Of a stretch of 64,000 nucleotides of DNA, positions 35,193 through 44,185 are shown one piece after another. The first letter of the stretch is position 1. Every line of letters begins with the position of its first letter. Location: NCBI GenBank assembly GCA_934149365.1, contig CAKPEI010000006.1, positions 1 through 64,000 of the forward strand, read 5' to 3'. This stretch comes from an uncultured Clostridia bacterium (GTDB lineage Bacteria > Bacillota > Clostridia > TANB77 > CAG-465). Below the pieces are notes generated by a model. The model made no database searches, was not told the DNA's origin, and was given only the letters and a program-made list of their open reading frames with translations. The position numbers were made by a program, and so were the translations under genes.

Positions 35193-35219
35193 AGGAAGAA
35201 TCTTCCCCTATTTTAATAC

Positions 35220-35663
35220 TTAATCAGTTAACTTTGGGATATCTTTAAAATTAGTGTCTGTTACAACTAATTCGTAAACATATTCACTATTCCATGTCCA
35301 AAAGTGAAGCTTTGAAGTAGTATTTACTCGATGTTTTTTAATTACATAATTACTATCGCCTTTGTAGACATTTTCAGCTGTAATTGAATAAGTTTCTCCG
35401 CCATCTGTAATAACTAAAAAAGTATTTGCCTTTTTTTCTTTGTATACTTCAGATATTGTAACATTTGAAATTTCGGTATCTTTATTAGCTTTTGTACCAA
35501 AATAATAAAATAAAAAAGCACTGATAACCAAAAGAAGTATACAAGCAATAAATGCTACAGTTTTTGACCCATGTGAATTACTTTGCTTTATTAGCACTAT
35601 AATTGCATAAAGTCCCCATATTACCAATATACCTAAAAAAATAGCACAAAATATACCTAACAT
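35220..35663 (-). CDS. Membrane protein with extracytoplasmic domain, unknown function
   Basis: 147 residues: two N-terminal membrane segments (about 4-24 and 34-53), then a hydrophilic beta-rich domain with FLVITDGGETYSITAENVYKG (about 89-108). AGGAGG precedes the ATG. It lies alone on the minus strand between uvrC and the cell-wall cluster. No family was recognised. Confidence 0.7.
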   Translation of the reverse strand: MLGIFCAIFLGILVIWGLYAIIVLIKQSNSHGSKTVAFIACILLLVISAFLFYYFGTKANKDTEISNVTISEVYKEKKANTFLVITDGGETYSITAENVYKGDSNYVIKKHRVNTTSKLHFWTWNSEYVYELVVTDTNFKDIPKLTD

Positions 35664-35857
35664 TGAATTAACCTCCTAATTATAGTTAGTTTAAAATAAT
35701 ACTTCCTTAGATATTATAACATAAAAAGGCAACAAAGTAAACATAAAAATGAAAAAAGAAAGGGGCTTGCTAGATTTTTAATAAAAGCTAGTATGTTGAT
35801 TTTAGCTAGCTATTATGGTAATATAATAGCTGTGATTAGTAATTTTTGGGGGAAAAT

Positions 35858-35890
35858 ATGAGTATTTCTAAAGAGGATTTTTTACGGTAA
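35858..35890 (+). CDS. Possible 10-residue leader ORF before vanX-like gene
   Basis: ATG at 35858 with a strong GGGGGAAAA ribosome site encodes MSISKEDFLR and stops at 35890, 7 bp before the VanX-like start, which itself lacks a good ribosome site. It may couple translation of the dipeptidase. A promoter-like TTGATT...TATAAT sequence lies upstream near 35795-35825. Confidence 0.4.
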   Translation: MSISKEDFLR

Positions 35891-35897
35891 GTATAAT

Positions 35898-36425
35898 ATG
35901 TGTGATATACTAGAAGAAGATCACTTTTTTATAGACCTAAGATATGCTACAGAGAATAACTTTGTTAAGAAAAAACTATATAAAAAAAGTGAATGTATTA
36001 TTCGAAAAGGAACATATAATAAACTGATTAAAGCTAGAGATATTTTGAAATCTTATGGATATTATATAAAAATTTGGGATGCATATAGACCTATAAAAGT
36101 TCAAAAAGAAATGTTCAGTATTGTGCATGATGAAAGATATGTAGGGAATCCTAAAAAAGGAACTAGTAATCATTGCAAAGGACTAGCAGTAGATTTAACT
36201 CTTTGTGATAAATATGGAAACAATTTAAAAATGCCAACTGACTTCGACCATTTTGGAATAGAAAGCAGTCGAGAATACTATAATAATTTAGACGAGGAAA
36301 CAAAAAAGAATGTTATGTTTCTAGAAAAAGTAATGATAGAGGCAGGATTTATACCATTTAAAACAGAATGGTGGCATTTTGATGATTCGGATAGTTACGA
36401 TATAATTTATGAAGAGTATGATTAG
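35898..36425 (+). CDS. VanX-like D-Ala-D-Ala dipeptidase
   Basis: 175 residues. FFIDLRYATENNF near the N-terminus, SNHCKGLAVDLTL (zinc His and Asp, about 93-105), and EWWHFDD (catalytic Glu and third zinc ligand His, about 160-166): the peptidase M15D set, complete. It cleaves free D-Ala-D-Ala. No signal peptide, so it is cytoplasmic. It heads a run with a hydrolase, MurF and Ddl, i.e. the enzymes that make and use D-Ala-D-Ala. No vanHA-type genes are present, so recycling is as likely as resistance. Confidence 0.85.
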   Translation: MCDILEEDHFFIDLRYATENNFVKKKLYKKSECIIRKGTYNKLIKARDILKSYGYYIKIWDAYRPIKVQKEMFSIVHDERYVGNPKKGTSNHCKGLAVDLTLCDKYGNNLKMPTDFDHFGIESSREYYNNLDEETKKNVMFLEKVMIEAGFIPFKTEWWHFDDSDSYDIIYEEYD

Positions 36426-36437
36426 AGGTGAGAAAAA

Positions 36438-37214
36438 ATGAGAGTATGTATTGATAACATAAATATAAATTATATTATGGAGGGCCAGGGGGATGCAGTA
36501 TTACTTCTTCATGGCTGGGGATCTAATATAAAACTGTTTAATGGAATAATAAAAAATCTATCCAAAACACATACAGTTTATGCTTTAGATATGCCAGGGT
36601 TTGGTGAATCAGATGAACCTAAAGAAGCTTGGAATGTAGACGATTATGTTGATTTTGTAATAAAGTTTATTAATGAGATGAAAATAACTAAGCTTTCTTT
36701 ACTTGGACATTCTTTTGGTGGAAGAGTAATTATTAAAATGGTAAATAGAGAAAATTTAGACTTCCAAATTGATAAACTTATATTAGTTGATAGTGCTGGT
36801 ATAAAACCAGTTAGCAGTAATAAGAAGACATTTAAAGGACAGTTATACAAATTTTTAAAAAAGATAGTTGGTTCTAAATTAATTAGAAAAATATTCCCAG
36901 AGGCACTAAATAAATTAAAGTGTAAGTTTGGATCAGAAGATTACAAAAATGCAACTCCTATAATGAGAGATACATTAGTAAAAGTAGTAAATGAAGATTT
37001 GAAAGACTTACTTCCTAATATAAAGAACTCTACTTTGTTAATATGGGGAGATAAAGATGAGGCTACTCCTATATCTGATGCGTATACAATGAATAAGCTT
37101 ATTAAGGATTCTGGTATAGTTACAGTAGAAGGAGCGGGACATTATTCGTTTTTAGAAAGTCCAGTACTTGTAAATAGTGTGCTTAATTCTTTTTTAGGAG
37201 GTAGAAATGATTAA
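36438..37214 (+). CDS. Alpha/beta hydrolase
   Basis: 258 residues. LLLHGWGSN oxyanion region (about 22-30), nucleophile elbow GHSFGG (about 94-99), Asp in WGDKDEATP (about 204-212) and His in GAGHYSF (about 233-239): a complete catalytic triad. Substrate unknown. GAGGTGAG upstream. Its end overlaps murF by 8 bp, so it belongs to the same operon. Confidence 0.9.
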   Translation: MRVCIDNININYIMEGQGDAVLLLHGWGSNIKLFNGIIKNLSKTHTVYALDMPGFGESDEPKEAWNVDDYVDFVIKFINEMKITKLSLLGHSFGGRVIIKMVNRENLDFQIDKLILVDSAGIKPVSSNKKTFKGQLYKFLKKIVGSKLIRKIFPEALNKLKCKFGSEDYKNATPIMRDTLVKVVNEDLKDLLPNIKNSTLLIWGDKDEATPISDAYTMNKLIKDSGIVTVEGAGHYSFLESPVLVNSVLNSFLGGRND

Positions 37215-38760
37215 ATATATATTTGTTATATTATTTGGAATTAGTTTTTTTGAGTGCTTTTTAAGGCAAGTACATATGTTCCAATTAAATCACTATAAAA
37301 ACAGTTTTCAAATGTCATGGATAAGGAAAAACAAAAAGAAATTATTGCTTAATACAGCTCTTTATATACTTGCAATTATTATGTATGTTTTAAATATAAA
37401 ATGGGTAAGTAGCATTTCTGTAATAGCAATATATGGTATCTTAATATTTACTAATATTAGTAAAAAGGCAAAGAAACCTTTAGTTTATACAAATAGAGTA
37501 AAAAGACTAATTATTGTAGCAGCATTATTAATTGCATTAGTAAGTTTTGTTACATATAATCTTTGCTGTTTTAGTGGCATGTTCATAGCTATGTTAATTA
37601 TGAACATTTTAGTACCTTTATTTGTATTTATTTGTAATATTATAAATATACCTATAAATAAAGCAATAAATAATTGGTATATAAACGATGCCAAAAGAAT
37701 AATAAAGGAAATGCCAAATTTAATTACTATAGGAGTAACTGGCAGTTATGGGAAGACTAGTGTTAAAACATTTTTATATAAACTGTTATCTGCTAAATAT
37801 AATGTACTTATAGCACCAGAAAACTATAATACTGAACTTGGTGTTACTCGTACAATAAGAGAACATCTACGCGCAACACATGAAATATTTGTTTGTGAAA
37901 TGGGCGCTGATGAAGTTGGAGAAATAAAGAGTATATGCGATATTGTACATCCAAAATATGGTGTTATAACTTCTATAGGACCACAGCATTTAGAAACATT
38001 TGGTAGCATGCAAAATATAATAAATACAAAGTTTGAATTAGAACAAAGTTTGCCAGAAGATGGAATAGTATTTTTAAATTATGATAATGAGTATATAATA
38101 AATAGAAAGATTGATAGAAAAGTAGTAAAATATGGAATAAATAATACTAGCATGTGCGATTATTTTGCTTATGATATATCTGCTTCAAATAAAGGGCTTT
38201 CATTTAAAATTAGAGATTTAGATGGCCAGGAGTATACTTTTGAAACAAAACTAATAGGAAGTCACAATGTACTTAATCTAGTAGGAGCTATTTCAGTGGC
38301 TAGAAATTTAGGCATTCCTATGAGAGTGCTTGTTCAAAGAGTAAGAACGCTAGAAAGTGTTCCGCATAGACTTCAAGTTATAAAAAGAGGAAATGATGTC
38401 ATAATAGATGACGCATATAATTCTAATCCTAGTGGCTCAAGTTATGCTCTTGATGCTTTGAGCGAATTTGATGGCTTGAAAATTTTGGTAACACCGGGAA
38501 TGATAGAACTTGGTGAAAAGCAATATGAATGTAATTATAATTTTGGAGTAAAAGCTTCTAAGATTTGCGACTATATTGTTTTAGTTGGAAAAGAACAAAC
38601 AAAACCTATATATGAGGGTATACTTTCTACTGAGTATAATAAACAGAATTTAATAGTGACAGATGATATTAATGAAGGTTTGGATTTTGTTTGGAAAATT
38701 AAATCTTATGGTAAATCAAAAATTGTTTTATTAGAAAATGATTTACCAGATAATTATTAA
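37207..38760 (+). CDS. murF: MurF-type Mur ligase with N-terminal membrane domain
   Basis: 517 residues. An unusual N-terminal extension of about 150 residues carries four or so membrane helices; the Mur ligase part then begins with the ATP loop GVTGSYGKTSVKTF (about 177-190), APENYNTELGV (about 200), the central-domain motif FVCEMGADEVGEI (about 228) and the C-terminal IIDDAYNSNP (about 400), the last typical of MurF. It adds D-Ala-D-Ala to the peptidoglycan precursor. The membrane anchor could place the reaction next to MraY. The stop lies 16 bp before ddl. Confidence 0.88.
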   Translation: MIKYIFVILFGISFFECFLRQVHMFQLNHYKNSFQMSWIRKNKKKLLLNTALYILAIIMYVLNIKWVSSISVIAIYGILIFTNISKKAKKPLVYTNRVKRLIIVAALLIALVSFVTYNLCCFSGMFIAMLIMNILVPLFVFICNIINIPINKAINNWYINDAKRIIKEMPNLITIGVTGSYGKTSVKTFLYKLLSAKYNVLIAPENYNTELGVTRTIREHLRATHEIFVCEMGADEVGEIKSICDIVHPKYGVITSIGPQHLETFGSMQNIINTKFELEQSLPEDGIVFLNYDNEYIINRKIDRKVVKYGINNTSMCDYFAYDISASNKGLSFKIRDLDGQEYTFETKLIGSHNVLNLVGAISVARNLGIPMRVLVQRVRTLESVPHRLQVIKRGNDVIIDDAYNSNPSGSSYALDALSEFDGLKILVTPGMIELGEKQYECNYNFGVKASKICDYIVLVGKEQTKPIYEGILSTEYNKQNLIVTDDINEGLDFVWKIKSYGKSKIVLLENDLPDNY

Positions 38761-38776
38761 AAAGGAGATGTTTTTT

Positions 38777-39967
38777 ATGAAGATTAAAATAGGTGTGTTA
38801 TTTGGAGGTAAAAGTGTAGAGCATGAGGTCTCTATAATATCTGCTATTCAAGCCATTAGATACATAAATAAAGACAAATATGATGTTGTCCCTATATATG
38901 TAACTAAGAATAATGAAATGTACGTTGGAGAAGATATCGGCAATATAGAAAAGTATAAGAATATAAAAGAGTTACTTAATAATAGTCAAAGAGTAGTACT
39001 ATTAAGTAATAACGATAAACTAGAAATATATAAGTTTCCATTTAAAAAACTTGCCAATAACTATTATGATTATATTGACGTTGCATTCCCTATTGTACAT
39101 GGTACGAATGTAGAGGATGGTACATTACAAGGATATTTAAAAACACTTAATGTACCATTTGTAGGATGTGATGTTACATCATCTGCTATTGGCATGGATA
39201 AGTATGTAATGAAAACTGTTTTAAAAGATAATAACATACCAGTTTTAAACTGTATGAGATTTGATTTTAATGAATACAACACAGATGCCAAAAAGGTTGT
39301 AAGTGATGTAGAAAAAAATATAGAGTATCCTGTTATAGTAAAACCAATAAATTTGGGTTCTAGTGTTGGAATTAAAATAGCACATAATAAAGAGGAATTA
39401 TTTGAAGCTTTAGATTATGCTTTTAGTTTTGCTAAAAATATATTAGTTGAAAAAGCTATAATGAATTTAAAAGAAATTAATTGCTCTGTTTTGGGAGATT
39501 ATGAAGAGGCTTTTGCTTCTGAATGTGAAGAGCCTATTGGTAGCGATGAGATTTTAAGTTATGAAGATAAATATATTTCTGGTGGTAGTAAAAAGACAGG
39601 AAGCAAAGGCATGACTAGTCTAGATAGAAAATTACCAGCTGAAATTTCTGATGAGTTAAAAGCTAAAATACAAGAATTAGCAATAAAGACATTTAAAGCT
39701 TTAGGTTGTAATGGAGTATCTAGAATAGATTTTATGATTGATAAAGATACAGATGAGGTATATGTAAATGAAATAAATACTATACCAGGTTCACTTTCTT
39801 TCTACTTATGGAAGGCTACAGGAATGAATTATGAAGAATTATTAGATAAACTTATAACTTTAGCGTTAAAGAGGGAAAGAGAAGAAAAAGATATTTCGTA
39901 TTCTTTTGATACTAATATATTAGAAGGTGTAAATTTAGGCGGACTAAAAGGAACTAAAAAAGTTTAA
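38777..39967 (+). CDS. ddl: D-alanine--D-alanine ligase
   Basis: 396 residues, ATP-grasp. GVLFGGKSVEHEVSIISA at the N-terminus, PVIVKPINLGSSVGI (about 190-204), omega-loop region YEDKYISGG (about 260) and YVNEINTIPGS (about 330-340). The ATG at 38777 with AAAGGAGATG upstream is preferred over a Met inside murF at 38738. Whether the second substrate is D-Ala, D-Ser or D-lactate cannot be settled by eye. It extends about 30 residues past the usual C-terminus. Confidence 0.94.
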   Translation: MKIKIGVLFGGKSVEHEVSIISAIQAIRYINKDKYDVVPIYVTKNNEMYVGEDIGNIEKYKNIKELLNNSQRVVLLSNNDKLEIYKFPFKKLANNYYDYIDVAFPIVHGTNVEDGTLQGYLKTLNVPFVGCDVTSSAIGMDKYVMKTVLKDNNIPVLNCMRFDFNEYNTDAKKVVSDVEKNIEYPVIVKPINLGSSVGIKIAHNKEELFEALDYAFSFAKNILVEKAIMNLKEINCSVLGDYEEAFASECEEPIGSDEILSYEDKYISGGSKKTGSKGMTSLDRKLPAEISDELKAKIQELAIKTFKALGCNGVSRIDFMIDKDTDEVYVNEINTIPGSLSFYLWKATGMNYEELLDKLITLALKREREEKDISYSFDTNILEGVNLGGLKGTKKV

Positions 39968-39974
39968 TAGTATT

Positions 39975-40024
39975 GAGTATTAGTAAAGTTACTTAAAAAC
40001 TTTTGCTAATACTCTTTATTTTTT
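39975..40024 (+). terminator. Terminator after ddl
   Basis: GAGTATTAG (39975-39983) and CTAATACTC (40006-40014) with inner AAAGTT/AACTTT pairing, then a T-run. Confidence 0.87.
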
Positions 40025-40068
40025 AGACAAAATGTATTAAAATAGTAACATCGAATGGAGGAGTTTTA

Positions 40069-41265
40069 ATGAAAGTATTAGTTATTAATTGCGGAAGTTC
40101 ATCACTTAAATATCAAATAATAGATATGACAGATGAATCAGTTATAGCAAAAGGAAAATGTGATAAGATAAATTTGGATGGCTCATTTATACAATATAAA
40201 TGTCCTTCTAAAAACGTTAGCTTCGAAAAAGAAGTACCAATGAAAGACCATAGCGAAGCAATTGCTGTTCTTATATCTGAAATCACTAATGAAGAATATG
40301 GAGCAATTAAAGATGTAAATGAAATATCAGCAGTAGGACATAGAGTAGTTCACGGTGGAGAATTATTCTCTGAATCTGTAATTATTACAGAAGAAGTTAT
40401 TGCAGCAGTGGAAAAATGTAATGACCTAGCACCATTACATAATCCTGCAAATATAATAGGAATAAGAGCTTGCCAAAATCTTATGCCTAATGTACCAATG
40501 GTAGCAGTATTTGATACAGCTTTCCATCAAACAATGCCAGTTGAAGCATATTTATACGGTATTCCTTATGAATATTATGAAAAATATAAAGTAAGAAGAT
40601 ATGGTTTCCATGGAACATCTCATAGATATGTAACATTAAGAGCTGCAGAAATACTAGGTAAAAAACCAGAAGAAATGAACATGATTTCTTGCCATTTAGG
40701 AAACGGTGCTAGTATATGTGCTATCAAAAATGGTAAATCTATAGATACAAGTATGGGACTTACACCTTTAGAAGGTTTAGTAATGGGAACAAGAAGTGGT
40801 GATATAGACCCTGCAATAATTAAGTTTATAATGGAACATGAAGGAATGGATATTAATGAGGTAAATGATGTTATAAACAAAAAATCAGGACTACTTGGAA
40901 TATCTGGTAGCACAAGTGATGTTAGAGACTTAAAAGAAATAAGAGATAATGGTGACGAAATGGCAGCACTTGCATTAAGAATATTTGCATATCACGCAAG
41001 AAAATATATAGGAAGTTATATGGCTGCTTTAGGAAAAGTAGATTTAATAACTTTTGAAGGTGGTATAGGCGAATTTAACCAAGATGTTGTTGCTATGATA
41101 GTTAGAGGACTAGAAGATTTAGGAATAAAATATGACGAATCTAAGATAGATTCATTTGGAAAAGAAGATGTAATATCTACTCCTGATTCAAAGATAAAGA
41201 TGATGGTTATACCAACAAACGAAGAATTAATGATAGCAAGAGATGCAGTAAGTTTAATAAAATAA
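40069..41265 (+). CDS. ackA: Acetate kinase
   Basis: 398 residues. VLVINCGSSSLKYQ at the start, GHRVVHGG (about 90-97), HNPANI, YGFHGTSHRYV (about 183-193) and the C-terminal TFEGGIGEFNQ (about 325-335): all acetate kinase signatures. It makes ATP and acetate from acetyl phosphate. No pta is adjacent. GGAGG upstream; flanked by terminators on both sides, so monocistronic. Confidence 0.97.
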   Translation: MKVLVINCGSSSLKYQIIDMTDESVIAKGKCDKINLDGSFIQYKCPSKNVSFEKEVPMKDHSEAIAVLISEITNEEYGAIKDVNEISAVGHRVVHGGELFSESVIITEEVIAAVEKCNDLAPLHNPANIIGIRACQNLMPNVPMVAVFDTAFHQTMPVEAYLYGIPYEYYEKYKVRRYGFHGTSHRYVTLRAAEILGKKPEEMNMISCHLGNGASICAIKNGKSIDTSMGLTPLEGLVMGTRSGDIDPAIIKFIMEHEGMDINEVNDVINKKSGLLGISGSTSDVRDLKEIRDNGDEMAALALRIFAYHARKYIGSYMAALGKVDLITFEGGIGEFNQDVVAMIVRGLEDLGIKYDESKIDSFGKEDVISTPDSKIKMMVIPTNEELMIARDAVSLIK

Positions 41266-41284
41266 CAGTATATTGTATAGTATG

Positions 41285-41318
41285 GTGCATAGTAACAAAA
41301 AATTACTATGCACTATTT
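41285..41318 (+). terminator. Terminator after ackA
   Basis: GTGCATAGTAA (41285-41295) and TTACTATGCAC (41303-41313), perfect 11-bp stem, then TATTTAT. Confidence 0.87.
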
Positions 41319-41425
41319 ATGTACATTTTATAAAAATTCTAAAAAATGTATATTTTATGTAGCTATTTTTAAAAAGTATGATATAATGTATGTGTAAAAT
41401 TGAAAGCTATTTTGGAGGTTTAGAA

Positions 41426-41977
41426 ATGAAAGGTTTTAATAAAGTTTTAGCAGTAATTTTTAGTATAATATTAATATTTATGTGTATTACATTAATACTT
41501 TATGTTGGTGGAATTATAGAAGTAAAAAATATAACAAACGTGTTGGACATGCTTATAGCGTCAAGAGAAACAAAACTTGCTACAATAATAACAGCAGCAG
41601 TTATAGGCTTGCTTGCTATAGTGTTTGGAATAACAGTAGATGGAGTAGATAGTAATTCAGGTTCTACACTTACATTACCACTTAGCACTGGTAATATTTC
41701 AATAAATACGCAAACATTTGAAACAATGGTATTAAATGTAGCAAAAAAATATAATTGCTTAAAAAACGTAAAAACAAGAGTAGATATCAAAGAAGATGGT
41801 ATCTATGTTGATTTACTAGTTTTTGTCTTAGAAGGAACTGTTGTATCTGACGTAATGTGCAAAGTACAAGAAGATATAAAATCAACAATATTAAAGCAAA
41901 CTACTGTTGAAGTAAAACAAGTAGAAGTAAAAGTTAAAGGAATTTATAATAAAACTGAAAATAAGTTCCAAGACTAG
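41426..41977 (+). CDS. amaP: AmaP-like alkaline shock response membrane anchor protein
   Basis: 183 residues: two membrane segments (about 6-30 and 49-70), then an Asp23/Gls24-like domain (SINTQTFETMVLNVAKKY, YVDLLVFVLEGTVVSDV). It would anchor Asp23-type proteins to the membrane. GGAGGTTTAGAA before the ATG at 41426 decides the start. Followed by a DUF2273 gene and nusB, a common clostridial order; asp23 itself is not in the run. Confidence 0.85.
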   Translation: MKGFNKVLAVIFSIILIFMCITLILYVGGIIEVKNITNVLDMLIASRETKLATIITAAVIGLLAIVFGITVDGVDSNSGSTLTLPLSTGNISINTQTFETMVLNVAKKYNCLKNVKTRVDIKEDGIYVDLLVFVLEGTVVSDVMCKVQEDIKSTILKQTTVEVKQVEVKVKGIYNKTENKFQD

Positions 41978-41989
41978 GGGTGAATGTGT

Positions 41990-42241
41990 TTGAAGAAAAA
42001 TAGTTTTATAGATTTTATTTTACAAAATAAATATATAATTTTATTTGTTACTATTGTACTTATACTTGCATGGCTTGGAGTTGTGCGTGTACTTTTAGAA
42101 GTAGGAACTACTGTATTTTTAGTTTTAGTTGCTATATACTTAGGAAAAAGAATACAAGAAGATGATGCGTACATCAAGAAAATGTTTAGAGATAAAGAAG
42201 ATGAAGTTATATATAAAGTAAAAGATGATGAAGAAGAATAG
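41990..42241 (+). CDS. DUF2273 small membrane protein
   Basis: 83 residues: LKKNSFIDFILQNKYIILF then a second hydrophobic segment (VLLEVGTTVFLVLVAIYLG) and a charged tail with YLGKRIQEDD. This matches DUF2273 proteins that accompany AmaP and Asp23. TTG start at 41990 is preferred since AGGGGTGA is 7 nt upstream; the ATG at 41984 is too close to it. Confidence 0.82.
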   Translation: MKKNSFIDFILQNKYIILFVTIVLILAWLGVVRVLLEVGTTVFLVLVAIYLGKRIQEDDAYIKKMFRDKEDEVIYKVKDDEEE

Positions 42242-42255
42242 ATGAGGAGATAATA

Positions 42256-42675
42256 ATGAGTAGACACAAAGCAAGGGAAATTAGTTTTAAGTATGTATAC
42301 CAAATTGCGTTTGGACAACCTTTAATAGTTGAAGAAGACGGTTTTTGGGATATGGCTTTAGAAGATGATAAAAATTTGAATGAAGAAGATAAAGTATTCA
42401 TAGAAGGAATAGTAAATGGTGTAAAAGAGCACTTAGATGAAATTGATAAAGTTATTTTCTCTAAAATAGCAGGACGTTCTATGGATAGAGTTTTTAAAGT
42501 TGATTTAGCAATTTTAAGAATAGCAGTATATGAACTGCTATATGTTAAAGAATTATCATATAAAGTTGTTGCAAATGAAGCAGTAGAAATAGCTAAAAAA
42601 TATGGAAAAGACAATTCACATACTTTCATAAATGGAATTTTAAGAGAAGTTATTAAAGAAAAGGTGGAAGAATAG
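42256..42675 (+). CDS. nusB: Transcription antitermination protein NusB
   Basis: 139 residues, all-helical. SRHKAREISFKYVYQIAFG at the start, then FIEGIVNGVKEHLDEID and VDLAILRIAVYELLYV (about 82-97), KVVANEAVEIAKKYG and FINGILREV: the full NusB pattern. It acts in rRNA antitermination. GAGGAGATAAT ribosome site; co-transcribed with amaP and xseA. Confidence 0.95.
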   Translation: MSRHKAREISFKYVYQIAFGQPLIVEEDGFWDMALEDDKNLNEEDKVFIEGIVNGVKEHLDEIDKVIFSKIAGRSMDRVFKVDLAILRIAVYELLYVKELSYKVVANEAVEIAKKYGKDNSHTFINGILREVIKEKVEE

Positions 42676-42676
42676 T

Positions 42677-43864
42677 TTGGATAAAGTATATAGCGTTTCT
42701 AATGTAAATAAATATATAAAAATGCTGTTTGATAAAGACCCTTTTTTAATGGACATTGCAATTAAAGGAGAAATAACAAACTTTAAAGCACATTATACAG
42801 GGCATTTGTATTTTACTTTAAAAGACAATGCCTCTACTATAAAATGTGTTATGTTCAAAGGATATGCAGCAGCAAATAAATTTAACCCTAAAGATGGTGA
42901 TAGTGTAATAATTACAGGCAGTATAAGTTCTTTTGAAAGAGATGGTGTATATCAAGTATATGTAAAATCTATTTCTTTAGATGGTCAGGGAGATTTATAT
43001 TTAAAGTATGAAGAACTAAAAAATAAATTAAAGCAAGAAGGCTTGTTTAATCCTGAGTATAAAAAACAAATACCTTTCTTACCTAAAAGAGTTGGAGTTA
43101 TAACTTCAAAAACAGGTGCTGTAATTAGAGATATTATAAATGTATCAACCAGAAGATTTAATAATGTTAATTTATTAGTATATCCTGCAGCAGTTCAAGG
43201 CGTAAATACTGCAGAAACAGTTATAAAGGGAATAGAAACTTTCAATAACATGGAAAATAAAGTTGATGTTATAATAATTGCAAGAGGTGGAGGCTCATTT
43301 GAAGATTTATTTGGATTTAATGATGAGAACTTAGCAAGAGCTATATTTAAATCAGAAATACCAATAGTATCTGCAGTGGGGCATGAGACTGATTTTACAA
43401 TATGTGATTTTGTAAGTGATTTAAGAGCCCCAACACCTTCAGCAGCAGCAGAGTTAGTGTATCCTTCAAAACTTGAACTTATAGCTGGAATAAATAACTT
43501 AAAGGTAAGACTAAATAGAGCGATAGATGTGTATATAGATAGAAGAAAACAATTTGTTAAAAATATATCTATGCAGAGGCTTCAAAAAACACCTGAAGCT
43601 ATTGTACAGAAATATAATTTACTAGTTGATTCTTACATAAAGAGTATGGAAAATACAATAAAAAATAAATATACAATTTTAGAAAAAGAATATAACAAGA
43701 ATATTGCATTACTTGATTCATATAGTCCTTTAAAAACTCTTTCTAGAGGATATAGTGTTGCTACATGTAATGGTAAAACTATAAAACAAGTGGCAGATGT
43801 AAATAAAGGAGATATAATAGATATTAAACTAATTGATGGAAAAATAAAAACAGAAGTAGTTTAA
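42677..43864 (+). CDS. xseA: Exodeoxyribonuclease VII large subunit
   Basis: 395 residues. N-terminal OB fold (YSVSNVNKYIKMLFDKDP ... GEITNFKAHYTGHLYFTLKD), catalytic core with RVGVITSKTGAVIRDI (about 138-153), IIIARGGGSFEDLFGFNDE (about 195-213) and VGHETDFTICDFV, and a coiled-coil C-terminus ending in SRGYSV. TTG start with AAAGGTGGAAG upstream, one base after the nusB stop. Confidence 0.95.
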   Translation: MDKVYSVSNVNKYIKMLFDKDPFLMDIAIKGEITNFKAHYTGHLYFTLKDNASTIKCVMFKGYAAANKFNPKDGDSVIITGSISSFERDGVYQVYVKSISLDGQGDLYLKYEELKNKLKQEGLFNPEYKKQIPFLPKRVGVITSKTGAVIRDIINVSTRRFNNVNLLVYPAAVQGVNTAETVIKGIETFNNMENKVDVIIIARGGGSFEDLFGFNDENLARAIFKSEIPIVSAVGHETDFTICDFVSDLRAPTPSAAAELVYPSKLELIAGINNLKVRLNRAIDVYIDRRKQFVKNISMQRLQKTPEAIVQKYNLLVDSYIKSMENTIKNKYTILEKEYNKNIALLDSYSPLKTLSRGYSVATCNGKTIKQVADVNKGDIIDIKLIDGKIKTEVV

Positions 43865-43886
43865 TATTAGAAAGGAAGAATAAATA

Positions 43887-44102
43887 ATGGATAAAGAAAA
43901 ATCATTTGAAGAAAATTTAAAAGAACTTGAAACTATTGTTACTGAGCTTGAAAAGGGAGAACTTAGTTTGGAAGATTCTATAGCTAAGTTTGAAAGAGGC
44001 ATAGAAGTATCTAAAGAATGTAACTCAAAACTAGAGAATGCAGAAAAGAAAATAAATATATTACTAGACGGTAAAGAAGAAAAGTTTGAAGTAGAAGAAT
44101 AA
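43887..44102 (+). CDS. xseB: Exodeoxyribonuclease VII small subunit
   Basis: 71 residues: SFEENLKELETIVTELEKGE and LSLEDSIAKFERGIEVSKEC, the complete XseB signature. Two-helix subunit that binds the XseA coiled coil. AGAAAGGAAG upstream, 22 bp after xseA. Confidence 0.95.
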   Translation: MDKEKSFEENLKELETIVTELEKGELSLEDSIAKFERGIEVSKECNSKLENAEKKINILLDGKEEKFEVEE

Positions 44103-44185
44103 TATAATTATTACAGTAATATTACAAATAAATAAAATAACACAAAAAGTTTTGTTCAAAAGAAAAAAATAAAGGGGGAAAAAGT

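Noticed and set aside
35898..39967. Glycopeptide-resistance (van) operon
   Set aside because: vanH, vanA/B-type genes and a vanRS pair are absent; the ligase looks like ordinary Ddl.
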